Shown in pieces: positions 1 to 8,391 of a stretch of DNA of 36,356 nt. Source of the DNA: a bacterium (GTDB lineage Bacteria; SM23-81; DAOVCL01); assembly GCA_029932675.1 (NCBI GenBank), contig JAOZPP010000029.1, forward strand, positions 1 through 36,356, read 5' to 3'. The notes beneath the pieces were generated by a model. That model ran no database searches and was not told the DNA's origin. It saw only the letters and a program-made list of their open reading frames with translations. Position numbers and translations under genes: made by a program. The first letter of the stretch is position 1. Every line of letters begins with the position of its first letter.

Positions 1-440
1 GGCACAGAAGGGCGGACGATTTTGGCGGAGGAATTTCCCCACCCCCTCCCCCCTTTCTTGGACCCCCAGTCCCCCCACCCTGGTTACCATCTGCCTTCCC
101 AGTACCAATAATTCACACCAAACGTTCAAGTGCCCTGCCACAACAACAATTTGGTACTTGTCTAAACGCCTATAGTATAGATATTTACATCCTCTTGGCT
201 AACACGAATTTCATCGGGATCTTCAAAAGCCTTCTTAACTCCATCCCCTCAATTTCCAGATGTTTGAAGGAAATGATGAAAGACCAGTAGGATTTTGTAA
301 CCCGAATCTTCTTTCCCAATCGAGAAAAAACTTCAAAATAGATTCATCCATCAGTCTTCAAAATAACCCATTAGAGTATAGGAGTCAAGGAAATCGAAGA
401 TGTGCAAACACCCTCTCAAGTTAAGATGTTGTTATGGCAT
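1..440. other. Gene-free left edge
   Basis: Apart from the decayed minus-strand gene described separately, I see no intact coding frame here. The first 80 bases are C-rich on the given strand with long C runs. Nothing continues in from outside the window that I can identify. Confidence 0.5.
124..334 (-). pseudogene. Decayed small toxin/nuclease-like gene
   Basis: Reading the minus strand in three successive frames gives pieces of one recognisable small protein. Frame one (334 to 236) gives GKKIRVTKSYWSFI followed by FKHLEIEGME. Frame two (239 to 174) gives VKKAFEDPDEIRVSQED. Frame three (174 to 124) gives YRRLDKYQIVVVAGHLN. The order and the hallmarks (RVT-x-W, an H-x-E segment, DPDEIR-x-S, YRR, VVV, HLN) match a family of short RelE/colicin-fold-like proteins of about 80-100 residues that often sit next to DUF2283 genes. 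At least two frameshifts break it, and no convincing end follows HLN. The family placement is from memory. That it is a broken gene is seen directly. Confidence 0.55.
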
Positions 441-471
441 AAAAAAAGGGCGATGCCCATGGGCATCGCCC
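441..471 (-). terminator. Rho-independent terminator of the oxidoreductase operon
   Basis: A perfect 24-base palindrome at 448-471 (stem GGGCGATGCC, short CATG centre) is followed on the minus strand by seven T residues (the A run at 441-447). It begins 9 bases beyond the stop codon of the beta-gamma gene, so it ends the minus-strand operon. Confidence 0.9.
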
Positions 472-479
472 CTGCAGGT

Positions 480-1907
480 TTAACCCTCCACCCAATCTAT
501 CCCTTTTTGCACCGCCTCCTCATTTAAAGGGATGAGATCCCTCCTCTTGATGAAGATGGGGAATGTAGATATCACCGCTTCCTTAGTGAGGATCCCAGTC
601 TTGGCGATATAGCTTCCCAGGACCACCATGTTGGCTACTCTGGTGTTTCCCAAGTTATCGGCTATCTCTGTAGCTGGTATGGCGATCACCTCCACATCTG
701 CTCTCTGGGGTCTGCGGTCAATAAGGGAGCTGTTGAAGATTATCAGCCCCCCCTTTTTCACATCTGGCTCAAACCTATCCAGGGAGGGCCTATTCATCGC
801 GATCAAGACATCTGGGGCCGAGACAAGAGGTGAGCCTATGGGGTCATCGCTGATAATCACCTGACAGTTCGCCGTTCCCCCCCTCATCTCCGGCCCATAG
901 GAGGGTAGCCAGGTTACATGATAGCCAGCCCTCATCCCCCCTTCCGCCAGGGCCTCACCCAAAAGCAAGACCCCCTGTCCTCCAAAGCCAGCTATCTTAA
1001 TTGCTGGGTTACGATACCTTGCCGCTGGTGGTTCAATCCTTACCTCTTCCTTTCCCTTGGTGGCAGCTATTCCGATTATCTTCTCTATCTCACTTGTGGT
1101 AAACTCTTCTTTAGGGGGGATATATGGTTCCTTCCCCTTGGTGTTATCCTTATAGACGCCAAGCTTAAAATAGGGCATCATCTTTTCCTCTATCCATTTC
1201 CGTGCCTCTACTGGGGTAGCCCTCCAACCGCTGGGGCAAGGGGAGAGGGCTTCCACCATTGAGAAGCCTTTATTTTCGATCTGGCACTTAATGGCCTTGC
1301 GCACCGCCTTTCTCGCCTTGAGCACATTCTTGGCATCGGTGAGGGCCACTCTCTCGATGTAAACAGGTGATTCCAAGGTGGAGAGAAGCTCAGAAAGCCT
1401 AAGAGGATAACCTTCATTGTGGGGGTTACGACCTCTGGGGGTGGTCATCGTTTTCTGTCCTAACAAGGTGGTGGGGGCCATCTGACCGCCGGTCATCCCA
1501 TAGATGGCATTGTTCACAAAGATGACGGTTATATTCTCCCCGCGGTTGGCCGCTTGGAGGATGTTATTCCCTCCAATGGCCGCTATGTCCCCATCTCCTT
1601 GGTAGCTGATTACGATGCTCTCTGGATTGGCCCTCTTCAGACCAGTAGCCACCGCCGGTGCCCTTCCATGGGCCGACTGTACATTTCCGCAGTCAAAGTA
1701 GTAGTAAGCAAAGACACTACAACCAACTGGGCTGATGATAATGGTCCTGTCCTTGATGCCGAAGTCATCTATTGCCTCAGCGATGATTTTGTGTAAGGTG
1801 CCGTGGCCGCAACCAGGACAATAGTGGGTGGTCAATTTGTCAGCCCCGGGTTTTCTCTCATAAACATCATAGAATGCATCTGCTTTCTTTAATATCTTCC
1901 CACTCAT
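480..1907 (-). CDS. 2-oxoacid:ferredoxin oxidoreductase, fused beta-gamma subunit
   Basis: This gene encodes the thiamine-diphosphate-binding beta subunit and the gamma subunit of a 2-oxoacid:ferredoxin oxidoreductase in one 475-residue chain. The cytoplasmic complex oxidatively decarboxylates a 2-oxoacid to the acyl-CoA and reduces ferredoxin. The beta part (about 1-290) has YCPGCGHG at 29-36, the TPP/Mg motif GDGD at 104-107 and a following VNN. The gamma part starts near 303 with the GFGGQGV motif and continues with SYGPEMRGG. Beta and gamma are usually separate genes in this family, so this is a fusion. ATG at 1907 follows AGAGGA. It is the last gene of a delta-alpha-betagamma operon and is closed by a terminator. 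The alpha subunit resembles VorB, which suggests branched-chain 2-oxoacids, but 2-oxoglutarate or pyruvate cannot be excluded from sequence. Confidence 0.9.
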   Translation of the reverse strand: MSGKILKKADAFYDVYERKPGADKLTTHYCPGCGHGTLHKIIAEAIDDFGIKDRTIIISPVGCSVFAYYYFDCGNVQSAHGRAPAVATGLKRANPESIVISYQGDGDIAAIGGNNILQAANRGENITVIFVNNAIYGMTGGQMAPTTLLGQKTMTTPRGRNPHNEGYPLRLSELLSTLESPVYIERVALTDAKNVLKARKAVRKAIKCQIENKGFSMVEALSPCPSGWRATPVEARKWIEEKMMPYFKLGVYKDNTKGKEPYIPPKEEFTTSEIEKIIGIAATKGKEEVRIEPPAARYRNPAIKIAGFGGQGVLLLGEALAEGGMRAGYHVTWLPSYGPEMRGGTANCQVIISDDPIGSPLVSAPDVLIAMNRPSLDRFEPDVKKGGLIIFNSSLIDRRPQRADVEVIAIPATEIADNLGNTRVANMVVLGSYIAKTGILTKEAVISTFPIFIKRRDLIPLNEEAVQKGIDWVEG

Positions 1908-2028
1908 CTTAGTTCCTCTTATCTCTTTTATGAGCTCGCTATGGCCAGATAAAAACTGAAATTATACACCAGAAATTTGCTGGGTTGACTCTAATCTTAC
2001 CTGATGATCTATCTGAGGATCTCCGCGG

Positions 2029-3075
2029 TTACCCTATAATCGCTTTGACCTTCTCCCAGATCTCATCTACGGAAGGAACCATTCCTCCAGTCCTTCCATA
2101 GAAATGTACTGGTTTTCTCTCTTTGACCGCCAATTTCACATCATCAACCATCTGGCCGGTACTCATCTCCACCACTAAGAAGGCTCTCACCTGCTTAGTC
2201 AACTCCTCTATCTTCTTTTTGGGGAAAGGCCAGAGGGTAATGGGCCTCAGCAGCCCTATCTTTATCCCCTCCTTCCTCGCCCTATCCACAACAGTGTGGA
2301 GGATGCGGGAGACGATGCCGTAGCCAATGGTGACAACCTCTGCCCCATCGGTTCGATAGGCTTCGTATCTCTGTTCATTTCTTTCCACCTCTGCGTATTT
2401 GCGGGCCAACTTCCTCACGTGTTCTTCCAGCTCCTCTGGGGAGAGGTAGATAGAGGTGATCAGGTTCTTCCTGGTTTCCCTTGTTCCCTTCACTGCCCAA
2501 GGTTTGTCCACTTCGACTGTTCTTGCCTGGGGGAACTCCACTGGCTCCATCATCTGTCCTATGAACCCATCGGCTAAGACAATAACTGGGTTGCGATATT
2601 TATCAGCAAGATCGAAGGCCAACATAGTGAGGTCACACATCTCTTGCGCAGAATTCGGGGCCAATACCATCGTCTTGTAATTTCCATGGCCGCCCCCTTT
2701 CACTACCTGGTGGTAGTCCCCTTGTTCAGGGGCGATGTTTCCTAACCCAGGCCCCCCCCTCATTATATCGATGATCACACAGGGAAGTTCTGAACCCGCT
2801 AAATAAGAGATTCCTTCTTGCTTCAGGCTGATCCCTGGGCCTGAGGACGCCGTCATTGCTCTTAGACCTGCGGAAGCTGCTCCATAGACCATCTGGATTG
2901 ACGCTACCTCGCTCTCTCCTTGAATAAATGTTCCCCCGACAAGAGGGAGATATTGGGCCGCGGCATGAGCGATCTCACTGGCTGGAGTGATTGGATAGCC
3001 GAAGTAAGCCCGACAACCAGCCAGAATAGCCCCTTTAATTACCGCCTCATTCCCCTTGATCAGTTCCCTGGCCAT
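2029..3075 (-). CDS. vorB: 2-oxoacid:ferredoxin oxidoreductase alpha subunit (VorB-like)
   Basis: This 348-residue protein is the alpha subunit (pyrimidine-binding domain plus transketolase C-terminal domain) of the ferredoxin oxidoreductase encoded by the neighbouring genes. The N-terminus has KGNEA and [11 protein letters not shown], then [15 protein letters not shown] and RGGPGLG, which are hallmarks of the VorB/KorA group. The closest remembered pattern is the VorB of Geobacter-type bacteria (3-methyl-2-oxobutanoate oxidoreductase). The start ATG lies one base beyond the stop of the ferredoxin gene, with a GAGG-type ribosome site inside that gene, so translation is coupled. A 121-base gap separates it from the beta-gamma gene. 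The substrate is inferred from resemblance only, and the symbol is used in that sense. Confidence 0.88.
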   Translation of the reverse strand: MARELIKGNEAVIKGAILAGCRAYFGYPITPASEIAHAAAQYLPLVGGTFIQGESEVASIQMVYGAASAGLRAMTASSGPGISLKQEGISYLAGSELPCVIIDIMRGGPGLGNIAPEQGDYHQVVKGGGHGNYKTMVLAPNSAQEMCDLTMLAFDLADKYRNPVIVLADGFIGQMMEPVEFPQARTVEVDKPWAVKGTRETRKNLITSIYLSPEELEEHVRKLARKYAEVERNEQRYEAYRTDGAEVVTIGYGIVSRILHTVVDRARKEGIKIGLLRPITLWPFPKKKIEELTKQVRAFLVVEMSTGQMVDDVKLAVKERKPVHFYGRTGGMVPSVDEIWEKVKAIIG

Positions 3076-3076
3076 T

Positions 3077-3328
3077 TCACCTCTTCTCTCCCTTTGATGG
3101 TTTCATATAAACGGTTATCGCCCCTGGTTCGGGGCAGATATAGAAACAGATTCCACAGCCAATGCACCCCTCCCCCTTGTAATGGGCTGGATGATACCCA
3201 TGGCTGTTCAGGGAAGGGGATGCTTCAATAACCTTTGGGGGACAGTAATGGATACACAATCCACAGCCCTTGCACTCTTCCTCGCAGATCTCTATGCGCG
3301 GAAGAACTTCTTCCAAAACGTGTTCCAC
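3077..3328 (-). CDS. Ferredoxin-type delta subunit (two 4Fe-4S clusters) of the oxidoreductase
   Basis: This small polyferredoxin is the delta subunit that passes electrons from the TPP centre of the oxidoreductase to free ferredoxin. Two complete cluster motifs are visible: [12 protein letters not shown] and [16 protein letters not shown]. An open frame extends to a TTG at 3358, but that start has no ribosome site. GTG at 3328 is preceded by AAAGGAG at good spacing and gives an 83-residue protein, so I prefer it. It is the first gene of the operon, and its stop is one base from the ATG of the alpha gene. A hairpin with a T run lies about 75 bases upstream. Confidence 0.87.
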   Translation of the reverse strand: MEHVLEEVLPRIEICEEECKGCGLCIHYCPPKVIEASPSLNSHGYHPAHYKGEGCIGCGICFYICPEPGAITVYMKPSKGEKR

Positions 3329-3394
3329 TATAGGTGCTCCTTTCCGCTTCTTTATCAATCTAAAGAAAATTTCGGTTTTGGCAAGTTATTTTTT

Positions 3395-3424
3395 TCACAA
3401 AAAGACCAAGGCTATCGCCTTGGT
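3395..3424 (-). terminator. Hairpin plus T run upstream of the oxidoreductase operon
   Basis: ACCAAGGC and GCCTTGGT (3405-3424, 4-base loop) form an 8-pair stem, followed on the minus strand by TCTTTTT. It could end transcription coming from the zinc-ribbon gene upstream, or act as an attenuator if the operon promoter lies further upstream. No pair of -35/-10 boxes stood out between it and the first gene. Confidence 0.6.
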
Positions 3425-3477
3425 TAAATGCAAATCAATGGGAGGAATCTTAGAATTTGGGCAGGGTTTTCGCCCCC

Positions 3478-3630
3478 TCAAGGTAGATGAGGTGATGCTA
3501 CTTTAGCAGAGGATTTAGCTGCCTTCGGCGGACTTTTTTGACAAGGTTCAGGTAATTCTTTTATATCTAAACTATCCTCCCATGAGAGAAATAAGCCAAA
3601 GTTGAGGTTTACTGGCATCGCCCAATTCAT
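3478..3630 (-). CDS. Possible 50-residue protein, unrecognised
   Basis: An open frame of 50 residues starts at ATG 3630 and ends at TGA 3478. The N-terminal half is mixed and hydrophobic (MNWAMPVNLNFGLFL). The C-terminal half is rich in Lys, Pro, Ala and Ser. The frame stays open upstream to the zinc-ribbon gene without a clear start, and AAGGG is 15 bases from the ATG, which is too far to be convincing. Codon use gives no strong support. It may be chance. Confidence 0.25.
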   Translation of the reverse strand: MNWAMPVNLNFGLFLSWEDSLDIKELPEPCQKSPPKAAKSSAKVASPHLP

Positions 3631-3671
3631 CTGAACCCAACAATTTCCCTTATTCTTTAATTCTCCAATTT

Positions 3672-3872
3672 CTATCCGTAGATTTCCTTATGGTTGCATT
3701 TACAAACTTTTACCATATTCTTCTTGAACCTCCAATTACCGGTTAAGGGCGATCTCTCTGATTTGATATAGACTACTGGCTGTATTGCCCCCCCACATAT
3801 AGGACATATCTCCCCCTTAACTGCTGTGCTCTTCGCCACTTTAGCCGCAAAGCTCCTCTCTTTTTTGGCCAT
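3672..3872 (-). CDS. Small zinc-ribbon protein, function unknown
   Basis: This 66-residue basic protein has two cysteine pairs, CPIC near residue 18 and CKC near residue 58, separated by a stretch of beta-type residues (IQPVVYIKSERS). This looks like a zinc-ribbon knuckle pair. The first 18 residues are Lys- and Ala-rich. I recognise the general fold but no named family. ATG 3872 is preceded by GGGGGAAAG, a strong ribosome site. Upstream on the minus strand there is a perfect TTGACA at 3997-3992, but the matching -10 is weak. It has the same orientation as the oxidoreductase operon, but a hairpin lies between them. Confidence 0.65.
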   Translation of the reverse strand: MAKKERSFAAKVAKSTAVKGEICPICGGAIQPVVYIKSERSPLTGNWRFKKNMVKVCKCNHKEIYG

Positions 3873-3968
3873 CTTTCCCCCTTTGACTTAGAAATCTCCC
3901 AAAATATTCGGATTATTTATATATCATCCTGCATGGACCATCATTAGGTCTGTTCGCTCTCCATTGGA

Positions 3969-3997
3969 AACTTAACTAAATCACCCTTACCTGTCAA
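3969..3997 (-). promoter_or_regulatory. Weak candidate promoter for the zinc-ribbon gene
   Basis: On the minus strand TTGACA (3997-3992) is followed after 17 bases by TAAGTT (3974-3969), about 97 bases before the ATG at 3872. The -35 is perfect but the -10 matches at only three positions. An alternative -10 (TATAAAT) lies nearer the gene without a -35. Confidence 0.3.
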
Positions 3998-4093
3998 GGA
4001 GAAAAACCGCCCCGTAAGGAGAAACCCTAAATGGCCATAATCTGGGTAATTTGCGGGAATCGGGAAGGGCCATCTACTTGGGAACCAAAATAG

Positions 4094-4297
4094 TTGCAGT
4101 TACAGTTTGACCTAACCATCTCTACCAAGGTCATGGCCAGGATAATCAGGCAGGCGGGGTTAACCAAGGGAAGGAGGAAGAGAAGAGGTTTATTTAAAGG
4201 AACAGAAAAAGGGGCTGGGGGCTATGGACCTTCTATTATTCACGAAGGTTCACCTGGCGCGTATATCGCCGATACGTCTCCCCAATGGCAAGCCTGA
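4094..4297 (+). pseudogene. Possible transposase fragment
   Basis: The first 30 codons read LTISTKVMARIIRQAGLTKGRRKRR. This resembles the helix-turn-helix end of IS481/IS3-type transposases, where a STVARILR-like helix is followed by a GLT/GLS turn and a basic run. The rest of the frame (to 4297) matches nothing I know, and no DDE catalytic domain follows. A stop lies immediately before the TTG. Resemblance over so short a stretch is suggestive only. Confidence 0.3.
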
Positions 4298-4625
4298 GAC
4301 CCCCTTTTTCTGAGAGCAGAGCAATGAGATGAAGATAATTGGGCATCAGGCAATATGTCCAGATGTGTCAACACTATACACCCTCCACCAGTGTGCCATT
4401 AGATCGATGTAAGCTGGTAGTCTTCATAAAAGAAGAAGGTTTACAGGCTTCTGTTGCTTCGTAGGGTAATATGGTGAGGTAGGGTTGGTGCCATAACCTT
4501 GTAATTCCTCCTCCACGACCATCACCTCCTTCCTTTTTATCTCATTGCGGGTCCTACAACACCGCAAATACCTTCCGTTGGTTTGCTGTTCTCCCTTCTC
4601 TCAAGGAGAAAAGACCATTCTGAGC
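4298..4625. other. Intergenic stretch without recognised genes
   Basis: No intact coding frame is convincing on either strand. A 35-codon minus-strand frame follows AAGGAGGTG near 4517-4525, but the spacing is too tight and the product is unrecognised. The stretch may contain more insertion-sequence debris. Confidence 0.4.
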
Positions 4626-4654
4626 TTGACAGGGGGAGATAAGTTTGTTATTTT
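4626..4654 (+). promoter_or_regulatory. Sigma70-type promoter of the EF-G paralogue gene
   Basis: A perfect TTGACA (4626-4631) is followed after 17 bases by TATTTT (4649-4654, five of six). The start codon of the EF-G-like gene is about 65 bases downstream, with no other gene between. Confidence 0.7.
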
Positions 4655-4719
4655 ACTCCACGCATTCAGTAATTAAAGAATTATAACATTTTGGCTAACC
4701 CTCAACTAAGGAGGAGTGG

Positions 4720-6783
4720 GTGAAGGAATATAAGGTTAAAGAGATTCGCAATTTGAGTTTGGTCGGACACGGAGGGGTGGGAAAGACCTCCCTGGCCGAG
4801 GCTATGCTCTTCTCTGCTGGTCGGATAACCAGAATGGGAAAGATAGAGGAGGGATCCACCCAATCGGACTTCAGTCAGGATGAGATAGAGAGGCAGATCT
4901 CCATATCTACCTCTCTCCTCCATTTGGATTGGAAGTCACACAAGTTGAACATCCTGGATACTCCAGGATATGCCGATTTTGTCGGGGAGGTTATCAGTGC
5001 CTTAAGGGTTTCTGATGGGGTAGTAGTGCTCCTGGGCTCCACTTCCGGGGTAGAAGTGGGGACAGAGGTGGTATGGGAGTATGCGAAAAGGTATGGAATA
5101 CCCTGTCTTTTTTTCATCAACCAGATGGAGAAAGAACACGCTGATTTTTACAAGGTGCTCAGTGGGGCAGTGGAGAACTTCGGCTCAGAAGTCGTCCCTC
5201 TACAGCTTCCCCTTGGGCAAGGTCCTAATTTCAAAGGGATAGTTGATCTGGTAAACGGTAAGGTTTACAATCTGCCCTCTGGGGAAGAGAGCAAAATTCC
5301 TGCAGATATGGAGGGAAAGGTCAAGGAGTTTAGAGAAAAGCTAATGGAGGCTGTGGCCGAATCGGATGATGAGCTCTTGGAGAAATACCTGGATAAGGGA
5401 GAGTTCTCCGCAGAGGAGCTACGGGAGGGGTTAAGGAAAGGGGTAAGGGAAAGGCTTATTTTTCCCCTCCTCTGTGGATCAGGGACCAGCAACTTAGGAA
5501 CTCACCAACTCTTGGATGGTATTGTCAACTACCTTCCCTCACCGGCAGATCTCCCCTCACCGGAGGGACCCCTCCCAGGTAGTGAGAAAGTGGAGAAGAG
5601 GGAGGCTAAGTCAGACGCCCCGTTAAGCTCCCTGGTTTTCAAGATCGTCTCTGAACCCCACGTAGGGGAACTGGTCCTCTTCCGGGTCTATTCCGGGGTG
5701 CTTAAATCTGGGGATGAGGTGTTAAATTCTACACGGGGACATACGGAAAAAGTAGGGCAGATATATTTAATTAATGGCAAGGAAAGAAATGAGGTGGGAA
5801 CTGTCTCTGCTGGAGATATGGGGGCTCTGGTCAAGCTTAAGGATACCCACACCGGAGATACCCTCTGTGACAGATCTTCCCCTATAGTCCTGCCCGGGAT
5901 AGATTTTCCCAAACCGGTGATCAGAATTGCCGTGGAGCCGAAGACAAAAGGTGATGAGGAAAGGATCAGCAATGGCCTGAATAAGCTGAGGAGTGAAGAC
6001 CCCACATTTTTCACTGAGGTGGATAACGAGATAAAACAGACTATAATCTCCGGTCTGGGGGAACTCCACTTAGAGGTCATCGTGGGAAAGTTGAAGAGGA
6101 AGTTTGGAGTGGATGTGGACTTGGTCAAGCCCAAAATCCCTTATAAGGAGACGATTCAAGGGAAAGCGGAGGCCCAGGGAAAGTATAAGAAACAGACCGG
6201 AGGAAGGGGACAATATGGCGATGCCTGGCTGCGGATAGAGCCGCTTCCCAGAGGGGGAGGCTTTGAGTTCGTGGATGCCATTGTCGGTGGGGTAATCCCC
6301 TCCAAGTATATCCCGGCGGTGGAGAAGGGGGTGAGGGAAGCGATGAATGAGGGTATCTTAGCCGGCTATCCACTGGTTGATCTTAAGGTTACCCTCTATG
6401 ATGGCAGTTTCCATTCGGTCGACTCCTCTGACCTGGCCTTCAAGATCGCTGGCTCACTGGCCCTAAAGAAGGCCTTTACAGAGGCAAGGCCCGTTCTCCT
6501 TGAACCAATCTATAACCTCGAGGTTACTGTACCAGAGGAGTTCTTAGGGGAAGTGATGGGAGACCTCTCCAGTCGGAGGGGAAAGATACAGGGAGTCGTC
6601 CCCTCTGGACAGTTCAAGAAGATAAAGGCTCAAGTTCCTTTAGCTGAGCTATACAAGTATTCCACATCCCTTCGTTCCCTTACCCAGGGTAGAGGAATGC
6701 ATAGCATGGACTTCTCCCACTACGAGGTGGTCCCCAAGGAGATAGAGAACAAGATCGTTGCCGAGGCAAAAGAATCGAAGTAA
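4720..6783 (+). CDS. Elongation factor G-like translational GTPase (EF-G paralogue)
   Basis: This 687-residue protein has the full five-domain length of EF-G, the GTPase that drives translocation or ribosome recycling. G1 is GHGGVGKT (16-23) instead of the AHIDAGKT of canonical EF-G, which marks the paralogue group often called EF-G-like or EF-G2. G3 is DTPGYADF. G4 is N134-Q-M-E, where almost all family members have NKMD. Domain IV is intact, with GGRGQYGD and YDGSFHSVDSS, and the C-terminal domain reads through GRG(M). GTG 4720 is chosen because AAGGAGG lies six bases before it. It has its own promoter and stands alone upstream of the envelope gene. Whether it promotes translocation, recycling or something else cannot be told from sequence. 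Confidence 0.9.
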   Translation: MKEYKVKEIRNLSLVGHGGVGKTSLAEAMLFSAGRITRMGKIEEGSTQSDFSQDEIERQISISTSLLHLDWKSHKLNILDTPGYADFVGEVISALRVSDGVVVLLGSTSGVEVGTEVVWEYAKRYGIPCLFFINQMEKEHADFYKVLSGAVENFGSEVVPLQLPLGQGPNFKGIVDLVNGKVYNLPSGEESKIPADMEGKVKEFREKLMEAVAESDDELLEKYLDKGEFSAEELREGLRKGVRERLIFPLLCGSGTSNLGTHQLLDGIVNYLPSPADLPSPEGPLPGSEKVEKREAKSDAPLSSLVFKIVSEPHVGELVLFRVYSGVLKSGDEVLNSTRGHTEKVGQIYLINGKERNEVGTVSAGDMGALVKLKDTHTGDTLCDRSSPIVLPGIDFPKPVIRIAVEPKTKGDEERISNGLNKLRSEDPTFFTEVDNEIKQTIISGLGELHLEVIVGKLKRKFGVDVDLVKPKIPYKETIQGKAEAQGKYKKQTGGRGQYGDAWLRIEPLPRGGGFEFVDAIVGGVIPSKYIPAVEKGVREAMNEGILAGYPLVDLKVTLYDGSFHSVDSSDLAFKIAGSLALKKAFTEARPVLLEPIYNLEVTVPEEFLGEVMGDLSSRRGKIQGVVPSGQFKKIKAQVPLAELYKYSTSLRSLTQGRGMHSMDFSHYEVVPKEIENKIVAEAKESK

Positions 6784-6849
6784 GGCGAAGAAGATCGCAA
6801 AGGGGAATGTCCCTAAGGCTCTCTTTCATTTCAACGGTCCAACAAGTTC

Positions 6850-8391
6850 TTGGCCAGATGGATGGGGAGGATTATCCCTCGGGAAAGTCCCTTTTTGTTC
6901 ATCACTTACCTTCAATTGAGACCTTTAACGAGGCTAATCCCATTTCTTCTCCTCTTCCTTTGGGGAAAAGCGATCTCTGGGGGGTTGGGAGGGAGGTCTA
7001 TCCCCTGGGGGGATCCCACCTATGGGTTGCTCGTTCAACTCAAGCTCCAGGGTCTCTTTCCTGATCTTTCCCCTTCATCCCTTCCTTATACCGAGGAGGA
7101 GATAGCGCAAGGGGTAGAGGATGCCCTCTGGGAGCTACGGATGGGAAAGGTCAAACTTTCCCCTTATTCCCGCAACCTCTTAAGGAAGCTGGAAGAGGAG
7201 TGGGGAATTGAGGAGGAAGGGTGTTCATTCTCCTTCTCTCCTCAGCTCAAATTGGAATCGGGGAGAAAGCGGAAGTCAGAAAACAACTTTTCTTTTACCG
7301 GTGATTTCTCCTTTTCACCTCTGCCTTCTCTTCTCCTCAGCCAAGGGATTAGAGTGGAGGGGGGGAACTGGTACCCCTCCTGGCTCTTAGTTCGCCCCTG
7401 GAGGAAAAACCTTTGGGGATCAACCCCTTATACCTATATCAAATGGGGGTTCAAGGGGGGGTGGCTACTTATGGGCAGGTATCCCCTAAAATGGGGTCCA
7501 TCTCCTGATGTCTCCCTTCTTTTGGGGGATAACTCTCCCTCCTTTGATCAGCTCCAGGTGGGAGTGCAGGTTGGTCGGCTAAGGTTTATCTGCCTTTCCA
7601 CTAAGCTGGATACCTTAGAAGGGGCAAACCGCTATCTCTCCGCTCACCGGATAGAGTTGAGGGCAAGACAGGGATTGTACGTAGGCCTATCTGAGGTGGT
7701 CCTTTATGGGGGGGAGAAAAGGGGGCCTGAGCTCTATTACCTCAATCCCTTGACCATATATTATGGGGAGCAGTTCAACCATAAGGTAGATGATAACATC
7801 CTTCTTGGTGGTGACTTCTCCTGGTATACACCTTGGGGAAGGCTCTATGGAGAGCTTATGGTAGACGACTTCCAATATGACCTGCACAGTGAGCCCCAGC
7901 AAATTGGGCTCAATGGGGGTATAGACTTGGTGACCTCAAGGGGGGTGTGGCTGAACATAGAATATACGAGGGTAAACAATTGGGTATATGGCCAAAATAA
8001 GCCCTGGAATAGATATACCTACTGGGGGAAGGTAATTGGCTGGGAGATGGGCCCAGATGCCGATCAGCTATCCTCAGCATTCCTTTACCCATTGAGCAAA
8101 TCCTTATGGATGAAGGTTTCTATTAGGTTGAGAAGAAAGGGAGAGGGCAGGGTGGAAACCTCCCAAAGCTCCGCCGTGCCCTGGCCGAAAAGTTTCCCCT
8201 CGGGAGTGGTGGAAAGAAATCTCAAGTTGGGTGCGGAGGTTGGTTGCTTGTCTTTGCCCTTTCTCTGGTTCAGGTTTGGGCTTCAGGTCGAAAGGGAGTG
8301 GAACAGAGGGAACATAAAGGGGAAAGGATTTACCTCCCCTGGATTCGAACTTGAACTATCCTATCGGTGGAAGAAGCCAACTACTCTCTAA
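6850..8391 (+). CDS. Outer-membrane beta-barrel protein, capsule assembly Wzi-like
   Basis: This 513-residue protein has a basic start and a hydrophobic segment (about residues 25-43) that fits a signal sequence. A short helical region follows (about 78-120), with an alternating PYT-EEE and LSPYSRNLL-KLEEE pattern. After it comes a long stretch of alternating aromatic and polar residues ending in LELSYRW, typical of outer-membrane barrels. The helical region before the barrel resembles the Wzi-like family, whose members act in capsule or surface polysaccharide attachment. Start choice is uncertain: TTG 6850 or ATG 6862, both without a strong ribosome site. The last 25 bases overlap ispE. No capsule genes are nearby, so the function is inferred from resemblance only. 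Confidence 0.7.
   Translation: MARWMGRIIPRESPFLFITYLQLRPLTRLIPFLLLFLWGKAISGGLGGRSIPWGDPTYGLLVQLKLQGLFPDLSPSSLPYTEEEIAQGVEDALWELRMGKVKLSPYSRNLLRKLEEEWGIEEEGCSFSFSPQLKLESGRKRKSENNFSFTGDFSFSPLPSLLLSQGIRVEGGNWYPSWLLVRPWRKNLWGSTPYTYIKWGFKGGWLLMGRYPLKWGPSPDVSLLLGDNSPSFDQLQVGVQVGRLRFICLSTKLDTLEGANRYLSAHRIELRARQGLYVGLSEVVLYGGEKRGPELYYLNPLTIYYGEQFNHKVDDNILLGGDFSWYTPWGRLYGELMVDDFQYDLHSEPQQIGLNGGIDLVTSRGVWLNIEYTRVNNWVYGQNKPWNRYTYWGKVIGWEMGPDADQLSSAFLYPLSKSLWMKVSIRLRRKGEGRVETSQSSAVPWPKSFPSGVVERNLKLGAEVGCLSLPFLWFRFGLQVEREWNRGNIKGKGFTSPGFELELSYRWKKPTTL

Noticed and set aside
3538-3567. TTGACA-18-TATATC on the plus strand
   Set aside because: It has good boxes but no gene follows on that strand for more than 500 bases.
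5688-6134. 148-codon minus-strand frame inside the EF-G paralogue
   Set aside because: It is a shadow of a strongly conserved gene; the product is Ser/Leu/Pro-rich without motifs or ribosome site.
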